From the NCBI GenBank assembly GCA_003427395.1, contig BFEA01000180.1, forward strand, positions 1,235,049 through 1,265,653: a stretch of DNA of 30,605 nt, written 5' to 3'. Each line of letters opens with the position of its first letter. Positions within the stretch are counted from its first letter, which is position 1. This document shows positions 28,430-30,605 of this stretch, piece after piece. Made by a program: the position numbers and the translations under genes. Origin of the DNA: Chara braunii (Eukaryota > Streptophyta > Charophyceae > Charales > Characeae). The notes beneath the pieces are model-generated. The model saw only the letters and a program-made list of their open reading frames with translations. It was not told where the DNA came from and made no database searches.

Positions 28430-28441
28430 TGGTATATTAGC
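28430..28441 (+). other. PBS-like site after the E3 LTR
   Basis: TGGTATATTAGC matches the initiator-Met PBS (TGGTATCAGAGC) at 9 of 12 bases. It sits one base after the LTR CA, exactly as in E4. The copy at 9620-9631 reads TGGTATTTTAGC. Confidence 0.4.
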
Positions 28442-30248
28442 CTTCCGCTGTGCTATCTTGTACTATGTGAGAGAGGTCGGTTCTTGTTTTGGTCTGTACC
28501 GTTACGGTATGCGACACTTCTCATGCTGCTCTCAAACACTCTGTGTAACAGCATCGTGAACACTTCCAATTACAACCACAAATGATCATGAACTAGCATA
28601 GTCGAAGGATAAAACTGATAAATGCTCGGTGATGGCAATGGAGCATTCTCTGCTCTAAGACATACGCGCAACAGATGACACTAATCACGAGACGGACAAA
28701 AGTCTTTCGCGTAAGTCTCACATGAAGTCTGACTTCATAATCTCCTGCACAAGGCTAGCACCTTGACTATTCACGGGTGAGCTCACTGCTCAGAGTGAGG
28801 ACAATCGCGCTGAACGAACCACAGTGTGACTACCACCTAATCGACGATAAACATATAGCTTCGTCTGTTGATGATGTCAACCGCAGCTTACCCGCTTATG
28901 CCCCTCACATAAGTTCCAAGAAAGCTGACTTGAAGAGCTCACATGGATCAGCATCCCACTCTACTAGCCAGTACTTGACTCATTCTTGTCATGAGAAGCG
29001 CGTCAGAGGACGGTCGAAAATATGGAGACTACGCTGCTGACATCAACGACATGTTCCAGAATAGGACTCGTACAAAGGTCTCAACCTCGTTTGACTTCGA
29101 GAGTTGCGCTCACCGCTAGTATCCAATGTAGTCGCGTGCGCACTTTTACTTTGTTCCACATGTTTTGCTCTCACCTTATCACAGCGGAGATGAAGCACGC
29201 TAGTAGCTGATGTTGACCACACTAGGAAGTAGGCGACACCAACCATTAGAGTGCACACACCCTTCTCGTGAGAGTCCCGCATGAAGTTTGGCTTCAAAAT
29301 GCCAATACATGCCGCAAGTACCTTGCTCTGCATGTCCGAGCTAGACTACTACATAATCAGAGATGGAGAATGGTGTGGATCGCTCGAGGAAGCAGGTGAC
29401 GTCAGCAACGAGATCACACACAGTCTTACCTTGAAAATCCAATTTCTCTCTTCTCGTGCGTAGTGCTAGTACCCAACGTTGTCATGCGTCTGAGCATTGT
29501 AGTCACCACGAGCTAAACTCACTAGGAAACATGTGACGTCAACCATAGCTTGACGACACATAGCTCGTTCGTGCCGCTGGTACCTCGCTCTGCACGTCTA
29601 CTCTCTCCTCTCCACAGACTGTAACCGCCTCACAGCTTCAGCACCTCCCTCGAGAGCTGGCTTCTGGACCATCCTCCACAGACGCTGCTGGTGGGTGATC
29701 CCATCGCCACTGATCCTGCTCGTGCCAGGACTGGTCAGCTAGCGATCCTCCAAAGTTCCAAATGAGTGAATGCGGTCGCCTCCGATGTTTTTGTCAACCA
29801 AGGGAGGCCGCAGTACTGTCGTGTGGGCCGAGTCGTTGCAGCCTCGGAAGCTTCTGAAACAGCTTCACCACCAGCTCCATATGCTTTGGCAGTTACTTCT
29901 CTGCCCAACAATTACTTTTCACCCCAGCCTTCACTTAGGGCCGGGCCAAATCTGCTCAGCCCTGGAGCCTCGCACTTGATGAGCCTGAACCCAGTGGAAA
30001 ACGGTTTAGATCGCACAGCTATCAAGTACAGGTCTCTTCCCATGGCTTAGAAAGGTCACTTTGGCCCCGTGATGGAAGAGGGTCATTCAGAAAAATGGCG
30101 CGAGTTCAAATGCCCTAATATTGGGTGACCTTAGTGATGAAGGAATGAATCACCAAAGATGTTTGCACCCCTGCGAATCGAAATAGTCCCTGCCAGGCCG
30201 GCACACTGAAAGTGCTGTCCGCTTGTAGAGCCAAAAGTTCCGAAGGAG
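28442..30248. other. No gene recognised
   Basis: ORFs of at most about 96 codons, no motifs. Weak dispersed similarity exists between 28700-28960 and 29260-29600, for example CACATGAAGTCTGACTTCA against CGCATGAAGTTTGGCTTCA. CTTCACTTAGGGCCGGGCC at 29931 resembles a piece of the edge LTR in minus orientation. The stretch could be the leader of an element starting at the E3 LTR. Confidence 0.4.
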
Positions 30249-30350
30249 GGGGGCTTGTACTCGTGGTTTAAAAGGCTTGAAACCGGCGGAGGCCCCTGGA
30301 GGGGCTTGTACTGGTGGTTTAAAGGCTTGAAAACGGTGGACGCCGGAGGG
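30249..30350 (+). repeat. About 50-bp tandem duplication
   Basis: GGGGCTTGTACTCGTGGTTT near 30249 recurs as GGGGCTTGTACTGGTGGTTT near 30301. Each is followed by AAAGGCTTGAAA and a CGG-GGAGGC-like or CGG-GGACGC-like end. The minus strand is open across both copies but shows no known domain. Confidence 0.75.
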
Positions 30351-30431
30351 ACCAAACTTCACCAAAGGCACCAAGAGAAAATCCTTGCCTCATGGAAGTT
30401 TGTTAGGACCTTCTCTGCTGATAATTGCATG

Positions 30432-30605
30432 CCAGAATGGAGAGATGTGAGGATTGAGCCCTCAAGTAGGGGCCTTGCCATGATGTACATGTTCTGGGCC
30501 AAGGCCCCAACAAGCCTCGTGCCCGCCCTAAGTGAAGGCAGGCCAGCAAATCAACAAGAGCCCTCTGTGCCAACATTTCACGAAGTGGGGTCCATACAGT
30601 TGCAG
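30432..30605 (+). mobile_element. LTR, plus strand, truncated by window edge
   Basis: The LTR starts TGTGAGGATTGAGCCCTCAA at 30446 and runs off the right edge. The 14 bases before it (30432-30445, CCAGAATGGAGAGA) are purine-rich and could be a polypurine tract, which would make this a 3' LTR. It matches the left-edge LTR at about 94% over 160 bp in the opposite orientation. Confidence 0.75.

Noticed and set aside
28690-29600. Possible array of about 300-bp diverged repeats
   Set aside because: Only short scattered matches can be aligned by eye; not secure enough to call.

Overview
This is a repeat-dominated stretch of a eukaryotic nuclear genome. I find no intact host gene, rRNA, tRNA or CRISPR. 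Nearly all recognisable protein sequence belongs to decayed Ty3/gypsy LTR retrotransposons of the chromodomain (chromovirus) type. Two elements have primer-binding sites (PBS) resembling the plant initiator-tRNA-Met type (TGGTATCRGAGC). The gag and integrase protein style, with this PBS, resembles repeats I associate with streptophyte algae, Chara in particular. That assignment is recognition and inference, not proof.

Layout. 1-513: LTR on the minus strand, cut by the window edge. 514-3640: no gene seen. 3641-4465: ten fold-back elements with one conserved loop and stems that differ from copy to copy yet still pair. This is the most unusual signal in the window. 4749-5075: a 123-bp triplicated repeat. 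5085: a second kind of PBS-like site (TGGCGACTCTGG). 5097-7450: no gene seen. 7451-9007: 5' LTR, PBS, structured leader and a short ORF of element E4. 9050-9690: LTR fragment of the E3 family.

9846-17038: element E1, with a shortened 5' LTR, PBS, a leader holding an antisense exon-like ORF, gag, protease, RNase H, integrase, chromodomain-like tail and a 1.2-kb 3' LTR. The reverse transcriptase palm is missing. 17151-17248: a tiny poly(A)-tailed retroposed insert on the minus strand. 17281-18454: minus-strand LTR related to that of E1. 19339-21670: element E2, in which a gag-like ORF joins directly to integrase, followed by an LTR at 21671. 23062-27313: element E3, with gag, zinc knuckle, protease, reverse transcriptase, then a jump into the integrase tail and a chromodomain-like end. 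27314-28428: E3 LTR carrying a 46-bp tandem array. 28442-30445: no gene seen. 30446-30605: LTR of the same family as the left edge, in the opposite orientation.

E1, E2 and E3 each lack a different block of pol, and all carry in-frame stops or frameshifts. None can be autonomous as it stands. All coordinates and identities come from reading by eye; LTR right ends and frameshift positions are approximate.
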